Shown piece after piece: positions 36,452-44,817 of a stretch of DNA of 64,000 nt. This DNA is from JAIQFF01 sp963725615 (GTDB lineage Bacteria > Acidobacteriota > Terriglobia > Terriglobales > Acidobacteriaceae): assembly GCA_963725615.1 (NCBI GenBank), contig CAVRZO010000016.1, positions 62,001 through 126,000 on the forward strand, written 5' to 3'. The position numbers and the translations under genes were made by a program. Position 1 is the stretch's first letter. Each line of letters starts with the position of its first letter. The notes beneath the pieces were generated by a model, which ran no database searches, was not told where the DNA came from, and saw only the letters and a program-made list of their open reading frames with translations.

Positions 36452-38497
36452 TCAAGGCGTTCCGATGGTTTGAGCCGCGGGACGAACTTTGTCCTTTGCT
36501 TCGCGGCCCTCGACCGGCGGCGTTGGACGAATTCCCTTTACGTCTTCAACGTAGGCTCGCAGCGCTTCTCCTACACTCCAGGCCTGCGCAACACATCCAG
36601 CCGGACGCTGCGGGGCATCACCATCGAAAATTTCCGAGATGTGGCCCAGCGCGGCATCGGAGAGATGGTTTTTCAAGGGCATCAGCCATTCGGACGCCTG
36701 TTTGCGCGCGGCTTCGCTCGCTCCGTTCACTTTCACATACGCGGTGATGAATGGGCCGATCAGCCACGGCCAGACTGTTCCTTGGTGGTAGGCACCATCG
36801 CGTTCAACCGGCCCGCCCTGATAGCGCCCACGATACTGTGGATCGCTGGGCGCAAGAGTACGCAGACCGTACGGCGTGAGTAGATGTTCGCGAACTTTCT
36901 CGACCACGCTTCGGGAGCGGTCTGGAGACAGCATGGTGTAGGGCAGGCTGACAGCAAAAATCTGATTGGGGCGGATGGAAGCGTCCGGCGGCCCGCCGTT
37001 GACCACGTCATACAGACAACTGTCCTTCTCGTTCCAGAATAGCCGGTTAAACGCCCAGGTCGCCATTGCCGCCATGTTGCGATAGCGCTTTTGGGCGGCA
37101 TCGTCTCCAAATCTGCGGGCAAATTCGTCCATGATGCAAAGCGCGTTGTACCAGAGCGCCTGAATCTCTACCGGTTTGCCCCGGCGCGGGGTCACAACCC
37201 AGTCGCCGACTTTGGCGTCCATCCAGGTGAGCTGGACTCCGGGTTCACCGGAGGTCAACAGTCCGCTGGGATCAACTTTGATTTCATATCGCGTGCCGCG
37301 GGCATGCCAGGAAATAATGTCGGTGAAGACGGGATAGAGTTCGGTGCGGACAAACTCATCGTCTCCGGTATAGGCAAGGTAGGCTCGCGCGGCCTCGAAG
37401 AACCAGAGTGTGGCATCAACCGTGTTGTATTCCGGGGTCTCGCCCGCATCCGGGAAACGGTTGGGAAGCATGCCCTGGTCCACGTGCCGGGCGAATGTGC
37501 TCAGGATGCTGCGGGCAACGTTGTGCCTTCCGGTCGGTAGCGTCAGGCCGGGCAGAGAAATCATGGTGTCGCGTCCCCAATCGCTGAACCAGTGATAGCC
37601 GGCGATAATGGTCTTCTTGTCGCCCCGGGCCACGATGTACTGCTCGCTCGCCGAAGTCAGGGCCTGGGCAAACTCGTCTTTGAAGGGAGAGGTCTGCGCC
37701 GCAATCTGACGGCGCTTGATCTCGGCTTGACGAAACTGGTCCGCTCTCGCGACATCGCGGTGTTCGATGGACGCGATGATCGATGCCTGGTGGTTCGAAA
37801 GCAGATCGAAGCGCAGGACGAAGTGATTGAAAAGGTCTTCGGTGAAATCTAAGCCACGTTCACGCTCGATATCGTATTCAAAATTCCTGTACCAGTCGCC
37901 GGTCTTTTGCAATTCAATCGCGTTGTGGGCCAGATATAAAGTGGGCAGCCCGGGGTAAGGCGTGACGGCGGCCAGTTCCGGCGCCTGCTCCACCGCGGCA
38001 TTCAGCCCGCCATTGGCGTGGGTCGTGCTGTGATAGTCGCGGAACGCGATTAACGGCCGGATCGCAAGATGCAAGCTGTGGGGCGGTTGCTTCGTGCTTT
38101 TGAGTTCATACTGCACGACAGTAGTGTTTTCGCCGTAAACCATGAAAACCGTCTTCTCGATCGTAATGCCTTCGATTTCATAAGTAGAGATGGGAAACGG
38201 ATCGAGACGGAAGTTCGTGAGATAACGAAAGCCCTGGGGATGGACAACGCCCGGATATCGGTTACAGGAGAGGTCAAACGGCTGGCCATCAATCAAAAGC
38301 GTCTCTTCCAGCTTCGACAGCAGCACTTCCCGGCCGACCGGCGGCTTGATGGCTGCGACCAGCAGGCCATGATAGCGGCGGGTGTTCAGACCGGTGATGG
38401 TGGAGGAGGCAAAGCCGCCCAGGCCATTGGTCTCCAGCCATTCGCGGCGCAGGGCCGCATCCAGATTGCCGCAGGTTTCTTGGTTGAATTCAATCAT
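36452..38497 (-). CDS. Amylo-alpha-1,6-glucosidase (glycogen debranching type)
   Basis: A 681-residue enzyme of the bacterial/archaeal glycogen-debranching family. The N-terminal beta-domain begins EWLETNGLGGFASSTITG with the typical NTRRYHGLL. The C-terminal (alpha/alpha)6 barrel carries the conserved DWGRDTMISLPGL near residue 295, and E-Y-N-T-V-D-A-T-L-W-F near 340. It would hydrolyse alpha-1,6 branch stubs of glycogen or related glucans. The ATG at 38497 has GGGGAG upstream and is preferred over an earlier start that reads into repeats. It lies downstream of a GH63 gene on the same strand, with a hairpin cassette in between. Confidence 0.9.
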   Translation of the reverse strand: MIEFNQETCGNLDAALRREWLETNGLGGFASSTITGLNTRRYHGLLVAAIKPPVGREVLLSKLEETLLIDGQPFDLSCNRYPGVVHPQGFRYLTNFRLDPFPISTYEIEGITIEKTVFMVYGENTTVVQYELKSTKQPPHSLHLAIRPLIAFRDYHSTTHANGGLNAAVEQAPELAAVTPYPGLPTLYLAHNAIELQKTGDWYRNFEYDIERERGLDFTEDLFNHFVLRFDLLSNHQASIIASIEHRDVARADQFRQAEIKRRQIAAQTSPFKDEFAQALTSASEQYIVARGDKKTIIAGYHWFSDWGRDTMISLPGLTLPTGRHNVARSILSTFARHVDQGMLPNRFPDAGETPEYNTVDATLWFFEAARAYLAYTGDDEFVRTELYPVFTDIISWHARGTRYEIKVDPSGLLTSGEPGVQLTWMDAKVGDWVVTPRRGKPVEIQALWYNALCIMDEFARRFGDDAAQKRYRNMAAMATWAFNRLFWNEKDSCLYDVVNGGPPDASIRPNQIFAVSLPYTMLSPDRSRSVVEKVREHLLTPYGLRTLAPSDPQYRGRYQGGPVERDGAYHQGTVWPWLIGPFITAYVKVNGASEAARKQASEWLMPLKNHLSDAALGHISEIFDGDAPQRPAGCVAQAWSVGEALRAYVEDVKGIRPTPPVEGREAKDKVRPAAQTIGTP

Positions 38498-38512
38498 GAA
38501 TACTCCCCGATT

Positions 38513-38611
38513 CACGTAGGCCCGGACGCCTCGTCCGGGCGGGCGAGCATGGCTCGCCAAAACTCGCGGAGCTGCGCTCCGCCGGGCAGGTGGGACACCT
38601 GCCCCTACGTG
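38513..38611. repeat. String of four triloop hairpins bounded by CACGTAGG/CCTACGTG
   Basis: Four perfect hairpins follow each other: CCCGGACG-cct-CGTCCGGG (38521-38539), GGCGAGC-atg-GCTCGCC (38542-38558), GCGGAGC-tgc-GCTCCGC (38566-38582) and GGGCAGGTG-gga (38584-38604). Each has a three-base loop. The string is bounded by CACGTAGG and CCTACGTG, as is the element at 51601-51715. Confidence 0.75.
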
Positions 38612-38659
38612 GACTGTGCTGCTTCACAGCTCCGCCACGTAGGTGAGCCGGCTCGAAAT

Positions 38660-41353
38660 TCAATCCGCAGCCGCGACCCGCGACGGTTGGGACTTGGGCT
38701 TTTTACGGGTGCGCGATTCCCCGCTCTGCTGCATCAACTTCGTCACGACTCCGGTCCAGCCGGTCTGATGGCTGGCGCCGACCCCTGCGCCGGAGTCACC
38801 GTGGAAGTACTCGTGAAAGAGGACCAGATCGCGCCAATGCGGATCGGTTTGGAATTTCTCGATATTGCCGAAGACCGGACGGCGTCCTTTCTCGTCGCGC
38901 AGGAATAGATTGGTCATGCGGCGCGACAGCTCGCCGGCTACCGCCCACAAGGTCATCATATTTCCTGACCCGGTCGGGAACTCCACCTTGAAGTCATCTC
39001 CGAGGTAATGGTGAAACTTCTGCAGCGACTCCACCAACAGAAAGTTAGTCGGGAACCAGATGGGGCCGCGCCAGTTAGAGTTTCCTCCGAACAGGCCGGT
39101 TGTGGATTCTCCCGGCTCGTAGTCCACCCGATGTTCCATGTCGTTTAGGTTGAGCGTATAGGGATGGTCGCGGTGATACTGCGACAACGCCCGGATACCG
39201 TACGGGGAAAGAAACTCCCGTTCATCCAGCATGTATTTGAGAATGTCGCGAAGCTGATCGGGATCGGCGATGGACAGCAGCCGGCGGGCGCCTTTGCCCT
39301 CGGTCATCATGCAGGCTATGTTCTCGGTGAGATCGGGGCGGTTCTCTACGAACCACTCCAGCCTTCGTTTAAAACCGGGATGGCGGTCGAGCATCTCCGG
39401 CTCCAGGGTTTCGACCGCGAAGAGAGGAATCAGGCCCACCATGGAGCGAATCTTCATCGGCAATTTTGAACCGTCGGGCAGACGCAGAACGTCGTAGAAG
39501 AACCCGTCTTCCTCGTTCCACAATCCCACGCCATCGTGGCCGCGATCGCTCATGGCGCGGGCGATATAGATGAAGTGCTCCCAGAATTTGCTGGCCACAT
39601 CTTCATAGGCTGGATCTTCTTGTGCCAGTTCGAGGGAGATGGCCGCCAGGTTGAGCGTGTACATGGCCATCCAACTAGTCCCGTCGGATTGCTCGAGATA
39701 ACCTCCGGTGGGAAGGGGCGCGCTGCGATCGAACACGCCGATGTTGTCCAGTCCCAGAAATCCGCCTTGAAAGATGTTCATGCCGGCGGCGTCCTTGCGG
39801 TTCACCCACCAGGTGAAATTCAACATGAGCTTGTGGAAGACACGCTGCAGAAATTCGCGATCACCTTTCCCCTTGCGTTTTTTGTCAATCTTGTACACGC
39901 GCCATGTGGCCCAGGCGTGCACGGGAGGATTCACATCGCCGAATGCCCACTCGTAGGCAGGGATCTGTCCGTTGGGGTGCATGTACCACTCACGCAGCAT
40001 GAGGACGAGCTGCTCCTTGGCAAAATCCGAGTCCACCAGAGCCAGCGGAATGCAGTGAAATGCCAGGTCCCATGCCGCGTACCACGGATACTCCCACTTG
40101 TCGGGCATGGAGATGACGTCGGCGTTGTAGAGATGCGGCCACTCGTGATTGCGACCGTTGCGGCGCTCCGGAGGCGGAGGCGGATTACCGGAATCGCCTT
40201 CGAGCCACTGCTTCACCACATAGTGATAGAACTGCTTGGACCACAGCATGCCGCCAAAGCCCTGGCGCATGACATTTTTCGCGTCCGGCGTAAGGTCGTG
40301 CGGGATGATGTTGGCGTAAAATTCGTCAGCCTCACTGAGACGCGACGCAAAGGTCTGATCGAAGCCGTCGAATGCATTATTTTCTTGCAGATCAGTTTTG
40401 GTCAGGCGCAATCGCACGACAACGGTTTCACCAGCCCCGACGTCAAGTTTGTAATGCGTGGATGCTTTGGTACCGAAGTGCTCAGGATTTACGGCTTCTT
40501 TGGCTCCGTGCACGATGTAGTTGTTGATGCCGTCTTTAACATAGGGAGTTCGATTCTCGACTCCAAACAAGCGCCAGGCATTGGTGTCATTCCCGGTAAA
40601 GAGCAATTCTGGCGAACCTTCACAATGCAACCAGCGCCGGCCGGAGTCTGGATGATCCAAAACAATGACCGGGTCCGGCGAATCACTTGCCCGCTTAAGC
40701 CTGGGCTCGGCATTTCCCTCGCCCCATGACCAGGTATTCCGGAACCAGATGGTGGGCAACAGGTGGAGGTCGGCCGTTTCGGGGCCGCGGTTTGCAACCG
40801 TAATCCTGATCAGGATGTCTTCTACATCCACCTTGGCGTATTCCACGAATACATCGAAGTAACGGTCTTCGTTGAACACGCCTGTGTCCATGAGTTCGTA
40901 TTCCGGCTGGCCCTTGCCACGCCGCCGGTTTTCATCCACCAGGTCTGCGTAAGGAAATGCTGACTGCGGATACTTGTAGAGATACTTCATGTAGGAATGT
41001 GTCGGAGTGCTGTCGAGATAGAAGTAGTATTCCTTTACGTCCTCGCCGTGATTTCCTTCATTCCCGGTCAGACCGAATAGCCGCTCTTTGAGGATGGGAT
41101 CGCGCTCGTTCCACAGGGCCAGGGCAAAACAGACGGTCTGCTGGCGGTCGCTGATTCCGGCCAGGCCATCTTCATTCCAGCGATACGCACGCGAGCGGGC
41201 GTGGTCGTGCGGCAGGCTCTCCCATGCATTTCCGTACGGGCTGTAATCTTCGCGGACCGTACCCCAGGCGCGCTCGCTGAGATAAGGCCCCCAGCGCTTC
41301 CAATGCTTCTTGCGCGCTTCTGATTCCGCCAGCCGTATCTCTTCCTGCGTCAT
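38660..41353 (-). CDS. Glycoside hydrolase family 63-like glucosidase
   Basis: An 897-residue protein similar to bacterial GH63 and MGH1-like glucosidases. The N-terminal half is a beta-sandwich with conserved ERLFGLTGNEGNHGEDVKEY near residue 90. The C-terminal (alpha/alpha)6 barrel has YPWYAAWDLAFHCIPLALVD near residue 420, a WGE-free acidic loop, and GPIWFPTNFLLVESL near 765. Family members cleave terminal alpha-glucosyl residues (alpha-1,2, alpha-1,3 or mannosylglycerate). There is no signal peptide, so it acts in the cytoplasm, probably on the same storage or osmoregulatory glucans as the debranching enzyme downstream. A small gene lies 17 bp upstream. Confidence 0.87.
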   Translation of the reverse strand: MTQEEIRLAESEARKKHWKRWGPYLSERAWGTVREDYSPYGNAWESLPHDHARSRAYRWNEDGLAGISDRQQTVCFALALWNERDPILKERLFGLTGNEGNHGEDVKEYYFYLDSTPTHSYMKYLYKYPQSAFPYADLVDENRRRGKGQPEYELMDTGVFNEDRYFDVFVEYAKVDVEDILIRITVANRGPETADLHLLPTIWFRNTWSWGEGNAEPRLKRASDSPDPVIVLDHPDSGRRWLHCEGSPELLFTGNDTNAWRLFGVENRTPYVKDGINNYIVHGAKEAVNPEHFGTKASTHYKLDVGAGETVVVRLRLTKTDLQENNAFDGFDQTFASRLSEADEFYANIIPHDLTPDAKNVMRQGFGGMLWSKQFYHYVVKQWLEGDSGNPPPPPERRNGRNHEWPHLYNADVISMPDKWEYPWYAAWDLAFHCIPLALVDSDFAKEQLVLMLREWYMHPNGQIPAYEWAFGDVNPPVHAWATWRVYKIDKKRKGKGDREFLQRVFHKLMLNFTWWVNRKDAAGMNIFQGGFLGLDNIGVFDRSAPLPTGGYLEQSDGTSWMAMYTLNLAAISLELAQEDPAYEDVASKFWEHFIYIARAMSDRGHDGVGLWNEEDGFFYDVLRLPDGSKLPMKIRSMVGLIPLFAVETLEPEMLDRHPGFKRRLEWFVENRPDLTENIACMMTEGKGARRLLSIADPDQLRDILKYMLDEREFLSPYGIRALSQYHRDHPYTLNLNDMEHRVDYEPGESTTGLFGGNSNWRGPIWFPTNFLLVESLQKFHHYLGDDFKVEFPTGSGNMMTLWAVAGELSRRMTNLFLRDEKGRRPVFGNIEKFQTDPHWRDLVLFHEYFHGDSGAGVGASHQTGWTGVVTKLMQQSGESRTRKKPKSQPSRVAAAD

Positions 41354-41370
41354 GGAAGCTTCTCCTGTCG

Positions 41371-41556
41371 TCAGATCTGATGCAGCAGCCGTTTGAAATT
41401 GCCGACGATCAAGGCCTGAAGGCGTGCGAAGTGTTCTTCGCAGTTTACGGCCCCCTCCTGCGCTTTCGCATCCGGCCTGACCTCGCGCGGTTCACGGTAA
41501 TCATGTTCCAAGGGTAGCGTATTGGTTAAGGCGGTTCGAACAATGCCGGAATGCAT
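41371..41556 (-). CDS. Small hypothetical protein upstream of GH63 gene
   Basis: A 61-residue protein (MHSGIVRTALTNTLPLEHDY at its start) with a mixed-charge middle and a helical end (EEHFARLQALIVGNFKRLL). GGGAGG lies 8 nt before the ATG, which supports translation. It ends 17 bp before the GH63 start, so the two are probably co-transcribed. I recognise no family. Confidence 0.55.
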   Translation of the reverse strand: MHSGIVRTALTNTLPLEHDYREPREVRPDAKAQEGAVNCEEHFARLQALIVGNFKRLLHQI

Positions 41557-41649
41557 CGGATTATCCTCCCTATTTTTGCTCGATTTCAACTGGGACCGTC
41601 CGGGTCCCGGGGCGCGTTTTTGCCCATCAGCCGTCGCCAGATGCCAGAT

Positions 41650-42042
41650 TTAGGTCCGAGGGTCGGGGAGGACAAAGACCGCCCGCGCCAGATCGGAGGT
41701 GAGTGTTTCAGCGCGATAGTATCGGGTCAGGATACCGTCCTTCCATAGCAACAGGTCGGGATTGCCGCGGGCGAACTCGTCCCAGCTTTGGTTCTTTCCG
41801 GTCCTCGCCATACGTTCCCGGATAAGAAAGACGTAAGCCCAGGTAAGAGTCTCGTGGTAAAGCTGGGGCTTCCCGCGGGCCTCGGCAAATCGTCGCAGGG
41901 TTTTGGAGAATGCCTGGAGGGCTTCAAGAACCGGGTACCTGGTCAGGTATAGGAACGCGACTCGAACGTGCTCGCGATGGTGAAAGCACTCATTCGGAAG
42001 CGTACCGTCCTCGAATTGCTCGATCAGTTCTTCGTCTGTCAT
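41650..42042 (-). CDS. Hypothetical protein, second gene of a two-gene cassette
   Basis: A 130-residue, mainly helical protein with the pattern TDEELIEQFEDGTLPNECFH, then HREHVRVAFLYL and LYHETLTWAYVFLIRERM. Similar small proteins with an N-terminal F-H-H-x-x-H-V motif are known to me only as hypothetical. The His-rich motif could bind metal. Its ATG overlaps the stop of the upstream gene by 4 bp (ATGA), so translation is coupled. It may form a regulatory or toxin-like pair with that gene, but nothing in the sequence shows toxicity. Confidence 0.68.
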   Translation of the reverse strand: MTDEELIEQFEDGTLPNECFHHREHVRVAFLYLTRYPVLEALQAFSKTLRRFAEARGKPQLYHETLTWAYVFLIRERMARTGKNQSWDEFARGNPDLLLWKDGILTRYYRAETLTSDLARAVFVLPDPRT

Positions 42043-42320
42043 CGGGGTCGCCGGCGTGTGTTCTCATCTTCCTTCAGGCGATGGCTAGCCTTCGAATCTA
42101 ATTCCAAGCCATAGAACTTTTTCAGATCCTTGATCTGGCCAAGAGACGCCGGGGTAAACGGCGTCTTGCCGTCGAAGGCATGCAAGACAATTCCCTCCAG
42201 CAGGTCGCCCAGAGTCAAGTCGTGGTACTCGGCGAACGCCTTGAGCACTTTGAGCAGGCGCTTCTCAAGGCGAACCCCGGTCTGCACCCGCTCCACCAGG
42301 ATCCTTGCGTCGCATTGCAT
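42039..42320 (-). CDS. Small DNA-binding-like protein (ribbon-helix-helix type, uncertain)
   Basis: A 93-residue protein. The N-terminal 55 residues (VRLEKRLLKVLKAFAEYHDL, then TLGDLLEGIVLHAF) match the strand-helix-helix layout of ribbon-helix-helix or CopG-like proteins. It is followed by a basic tail. A perfect palindrome lies 5-26 bp before its start codon, as expected for an autoregulator. It overlaps the next gene by 4 bp. The fold assignment is from pattern only. Confidence 0.6.
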   Translation of the reverse strand: MQCDARILVERVQTGVRLEKRLLKVLKAFAEYHDLTLGDLLEGIVLHAFDGKTPFTPASLGQIKDLKKFYGLELDSKASHRLKEDENTRRRPR

Positions 42321-42324
42321 GGTA

Positions 42325-42346
42325 CCAGTGTACCACGGTACACTGG
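42325..42346. promoter_or_regulatory. Perfect palindromic operator upstream of the small DNA-binding-like gene
   Basis: CCAGTGTACC and its exact complement GGTACACTGG are separated by AC, directly upstream of the ATG at 42320. Position and symmetry suggest an autoregulatory operator overlapping the start of transcription or translation. Confidence 0.6.
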
Positions 42347-42373
42347 ATATGCGGGAGCTGCTCAGCTAGCACC

Positions 42374-42489
42374 GTGTGGCGCGGGGCGCCCTCGCCCGCG
42401 GCTCTTGACTTTTGACTTCGGGTCTTGGGTTGACTGGCGCCTTTCAATTTCACTGCCCGCAGTCGCGGGCGAGGGCGCCCGCGCCACAC
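42374..42489. repeat. Inverted-repeat element with 26-bp arms
   Basis: The arms at 42374-42400 and 42464-42489 are perfectly complementary apart from one bulged G. Each contains a GCGGGCG/CGCCCGC-type hairpin. The 63-nt middle includes GACTTTTGACTTCGG. It lies between the divergent regulator and porin genes. Its left part (25 nt) recurs exactly at 36371-36395. Confidence 0.75.
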
Positions 42490-42679
42490 GAGCACCCAAT
42501 AAATTTCTCTTATCTCTTCCATAAATTAATGTTTTTAAAAGTATTTGTGATAGGCGCAAAAAGAATTATGCATTGGACTCTAACAGGCGCAGGGCGGTAC
42601 TGTGCACCACGCTGGTGACCGGGGTGTGCACCTAGGTGCGCAACGAAAACGTGACTAGGGGAGAAAGAGAGTCATCCAG

Positions 42680-44038
42680 ATGAATTGTGCCTTCCGTTGG
42701 AGGGTTTTGGTTTTGGCCGTGAGTCTCGGATTTGTGTGCGGCGTTGGGAATCGCGCTCTGGCTCAAACCGAGCCTGCGACTGATCTTTCCACCCGTATCG
42801 ATTCTTTGGAAAAACAACTGGCAGATCTCAAGAGTCAGATGGAGGCACAGAAAGCAGCGGCTGCAGCCGCGCCGGTCCCTGCGGCCGCCGCAGCCGCACT
42901 TCCCGCCGCCGCGCCGCCGGCCGCTCCCGCGCCCACCGGACTGGCTGGGTTGCTGGGGCCAACCACGTTGAGCGGGTTTGTGGATGTTTACTACGGCTAT
43001 AACTCGAACCAGCCTGCACAGCGCACCACCGCCCTTCGCAACTTCGACGTCAATTCCAGCCAGTTCGCTTTGAACATGCTTGAACTGGTGGCGGACAAAC
43101 CTGTGAGCACCGACACCGGTCGGGTCGGATATCACGTCGCTCTCGGCTTCGGACAGGCCATGAACCTGGTGAACGCTGGTGAGGGTGCTTCGCCTCTCCT
43201 GCCGGGCACTCCGCTCGGTGGACCGCCATCGACCATTACCAACTTCGATCAATATCTGAAGGAAGGGTATTTGGAGTATCTAGCGCCCGTGGGCAAGGGT
43301 TTGCAGATCAATGTCGGGAAGTTCGTGACCCCGGCCGGCGCGGAAGTCATCGAGACCAAGGACAACTGGAATTACTCCCGGGGACTTCTGTTTTCCTGGG
43401 CCATTCCTTACTTTCACTTTGGCATGAGCGGCAAGTATGCCTTCAACAGCAAGTTTGCGCTGACCGGCTACCTGATGAACGGCTGGAACAACAGCGTAGA
43501 CAACAACAGCGGCAAGACTACCGGCTTCACCGCCGCATGGACTCCCAGCAGCAAGTTCACCCTGATTGAAAACTATCTTGTAGGGCCGGAACAGGGTAAT
43601 AACAACTCTGACTTCAGGCACCTCAGCGACACTATCGTGACTTACAGCCCTAATGCAAAGCTCTCGCTGATGGCGAACTACGACTACGGCCATGACCGAG
43701 TCGCGCTATTGGGTCCCGGATTCCCATCCTCGGCAGTGTGGTGGACCGGTATTGCCGGATACATCAAGTACGCTCCCAACGCCACCTGGGCGATTGCCAC
43801 TCGCGGCGAATGGTTCAAGGACCACAACGGGTTCTCGACCGGCACGGCGCAGAACGTGGGCGAATTTACGCTGACTCTCCAGCGCATGATGGCGAGCAAG
43901 ATCATGGCCCGGCTGGAATTCCGCCGCGACATGTCGGACCAGGATGTTTTCCCGTACCGGACTGGTTTGTTCAGGGATTCGCAGAACACCGTGACCCTCG
44001 GCATGGTGTACGCATTTAGCAGCGCCGATGCCAAGTAG
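42680..44038 (+). CDS. Outer-membrane beta-barrel porin (BBP2-like)
   Basis: This 452-residue protein has a signal peptide ending NRALAQ, then a short coiled coil (LSTRIDSLEKQLADLKSQME), an Ala/Pro-rich linker to about residue 95, and a beta-barrel. The barrel shows alternating aromatic strands (LSGFVDVYYGYNSNQPAQ, GYLEYLAPVGKGLQINVGKF) and ends in an aromatic last strand (VTLGMVYAF). This is the layout of the BBP2 porin family. It leads a same-strand group that includes an ammonium transporter, so it may supply nitrogen compounds across the outer membrane. GGGGAGAAAGA lies rather far upstream of the ATG. Confidence 0.87.
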   Translation: MNCAFRWRVLVLAVSLGFVCGVGNRALAQTEPATDLSTRIDSLEKQLADLKSQMEAQKAAAAAAPVPAAAAAALPAAAPPAAPAPTGLAGLLGPTTLSGFVDVYYGYNSNQPAQRTTALRNFDVNSSQFALNMLELVADKPVSTDTGRVGYHVALGFGQAMNLVNAGEGASPLLPGTPLGGPPSTITNFDQYLKEGYLEYLAPVGKGLQINVGKFVTPAGAEVIETKDNWNYSRGLLFSWAIPYFHFGMSGKYAFNSKFALTGYLMNGWNNSVDNNSGKTTGFTAAWTPSSKFTLIENYLVGPEQGNNNSDFRHLSDTIVTYSPNAKLSLMANYDYGHDRVALLGPGFPSSAVWWTGIAGYIKYAPNATWAIATRGEWFKDHNGFSTGTAQNVGEFTLTLQRMMASKIMARLEFRRDMSDQDVFPYRTGLFRDSQNTVTLGMVYAFSSADAK

Positions 44039-44054
44039 TCAGGAGGCCATCAAC

Positions 44055-44240
44055 TTGAAGAAACTGCAGCTTCGGCTGGTGTCCGCGTACTTACAGGAAG
44101 AACGATTTCTACCCAGCGGCAGTGATGCCGCTGTTATGTGGGCTAACGGCTTGGGTTCAACTCAAACCACCCCTGGTTCCAGCGCCCAAGCCGTGCCCGC
44201 ACCAATCGTGCACTCGAAAAAGGCGAACAGGTTTTTGTAG
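44055..44240 (+). CDS. Possible small protein with TTG start
   Basis: A 61-codon frame starting at TTG, 8 nt after a strong GGAGG. It has no family features and no membrane segment, and ends KKANRFL. The ribosome site is the only support. It may be a translated leader in the porin-amt group, or chance. Confidence 0.3.
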   Translation: MKKLQLRLVSAYLQEERFLPSGSDAAVMWANGLGSTQTTPGSSAQAVPAPIVHSKKANRFL

Positions 44241-44330
44241 GAGGCAGATTTGGCTTTTACTTCTAACAAACACAAAGGACGGGGCTCTAAGCTTGCCCCC
44301 GTTCAAATACTCGAGGTAAGGAGCAAAGCA

Positions 44331-44501
44331 ATGGGCGCGAATTCAAAGCAAGGAATATATTTGGGAACCACTTTGGCCGGCTTCACATCCTTCGTGGCGG
44401 GTTTGCACGGCGGTGGCGGCCTGGGCGTGGTCTTCGCCATCGTGGGAGCAGGGTTGCTGTTGGTCTCTGCAGCCGGCTTCTACAAGATCAAAGCTGTATA
44501 G
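44331..44501 (+). CDS. Small membrane protein
   Basis: A 56-residue protein with two predicted membrane segments (YLGTTLAGFTSFVAGL and VVFAIVGAGLLLVSAAGFY) joined by a Gly-rich HGGGGLG turn. AAGGAG precedes the ATG. An earlier TTG at 44250 also has a GGAGG site, so the true start could add 27 residues. It lies in the porin to amt group, and its function is unknown; it may be a transporter accessory. Confidence 0.6.
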   Translation: MGANSKQGIYLGTTLAGFTSFVAGLHGGGGLGVVFAIVGAGLLLVSAAGFYKIKAV

Positions 44502-44542
44502 CTCACATAGATCGACTTAGTCTCAACGAAAGAGGGAAACAA

Positions 44543-44725
44543 ATGAAGCTCGTTGGAGTCTTACTGGCGCTTTTTGGATGGTTGCTTCCGGTTGTCGCGC
44601 TCAACATGACCTCGTCCACCGGGGCGAGGATGTTCCTATGCATCCTGGGAATCGGCATCACGCTGTTCGCGATTCTCAGTCTCGTGAACAAGTCTCACCA
44701 AAAGCAAGCAGTCTGGAAACAGTGA
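44543..44725 (+). CDS. Small membrane protein
   Basis: A 60-residue protein with two membrane helices (GVLLALFGWLLPVVAL and MFLCILGIGITLFAILSLV) and a basic tail. A ribosome site (GAGGGAAAC) precedes the ATG. It follows another two-helix small protein and precedes amt by 92 bp. I do not recognise a family. Confidence 0.6.
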   Translation: MKLVGVLLALFGWLLPVVALNMTSSTGARMFLCILGIGITLFAILSLVNKSHQKQAVWKQ

Positions 44726-44817
44726 CAAGCCGGCAATCAGTTCAGGCTGAATGGATTCTTAAGATTGGAGACGCGGTGAGGGTTAAGCCCGCGTTCAACC
44801 TCACTAGGAGATATGCA

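Noticed and set aside
38513..38645. A CRISPR array, because of evenly spaced palindromes
   Set aside because: The stems differ in sequence and no direct repeat or spacer pattern exists. No cas gene is in the window.
39536..40729. A 397-codon frame antisense to the GH63 gene
   Set aside because: It is a codon-bias shadow of the real gene with no recognisable domain.
42540..42680. A sigma-54 promoter before the porin/amt group
   Set aside because: I looked for GG and GC at the required 10-nt spacing and found no acceptable match.
44055..44330. A second copy of a small membrane protein before 44331
   Set aside because: The frame has a good ribosome site but no hydrophobic segment; it is kept only as a low-confidence small ORF.
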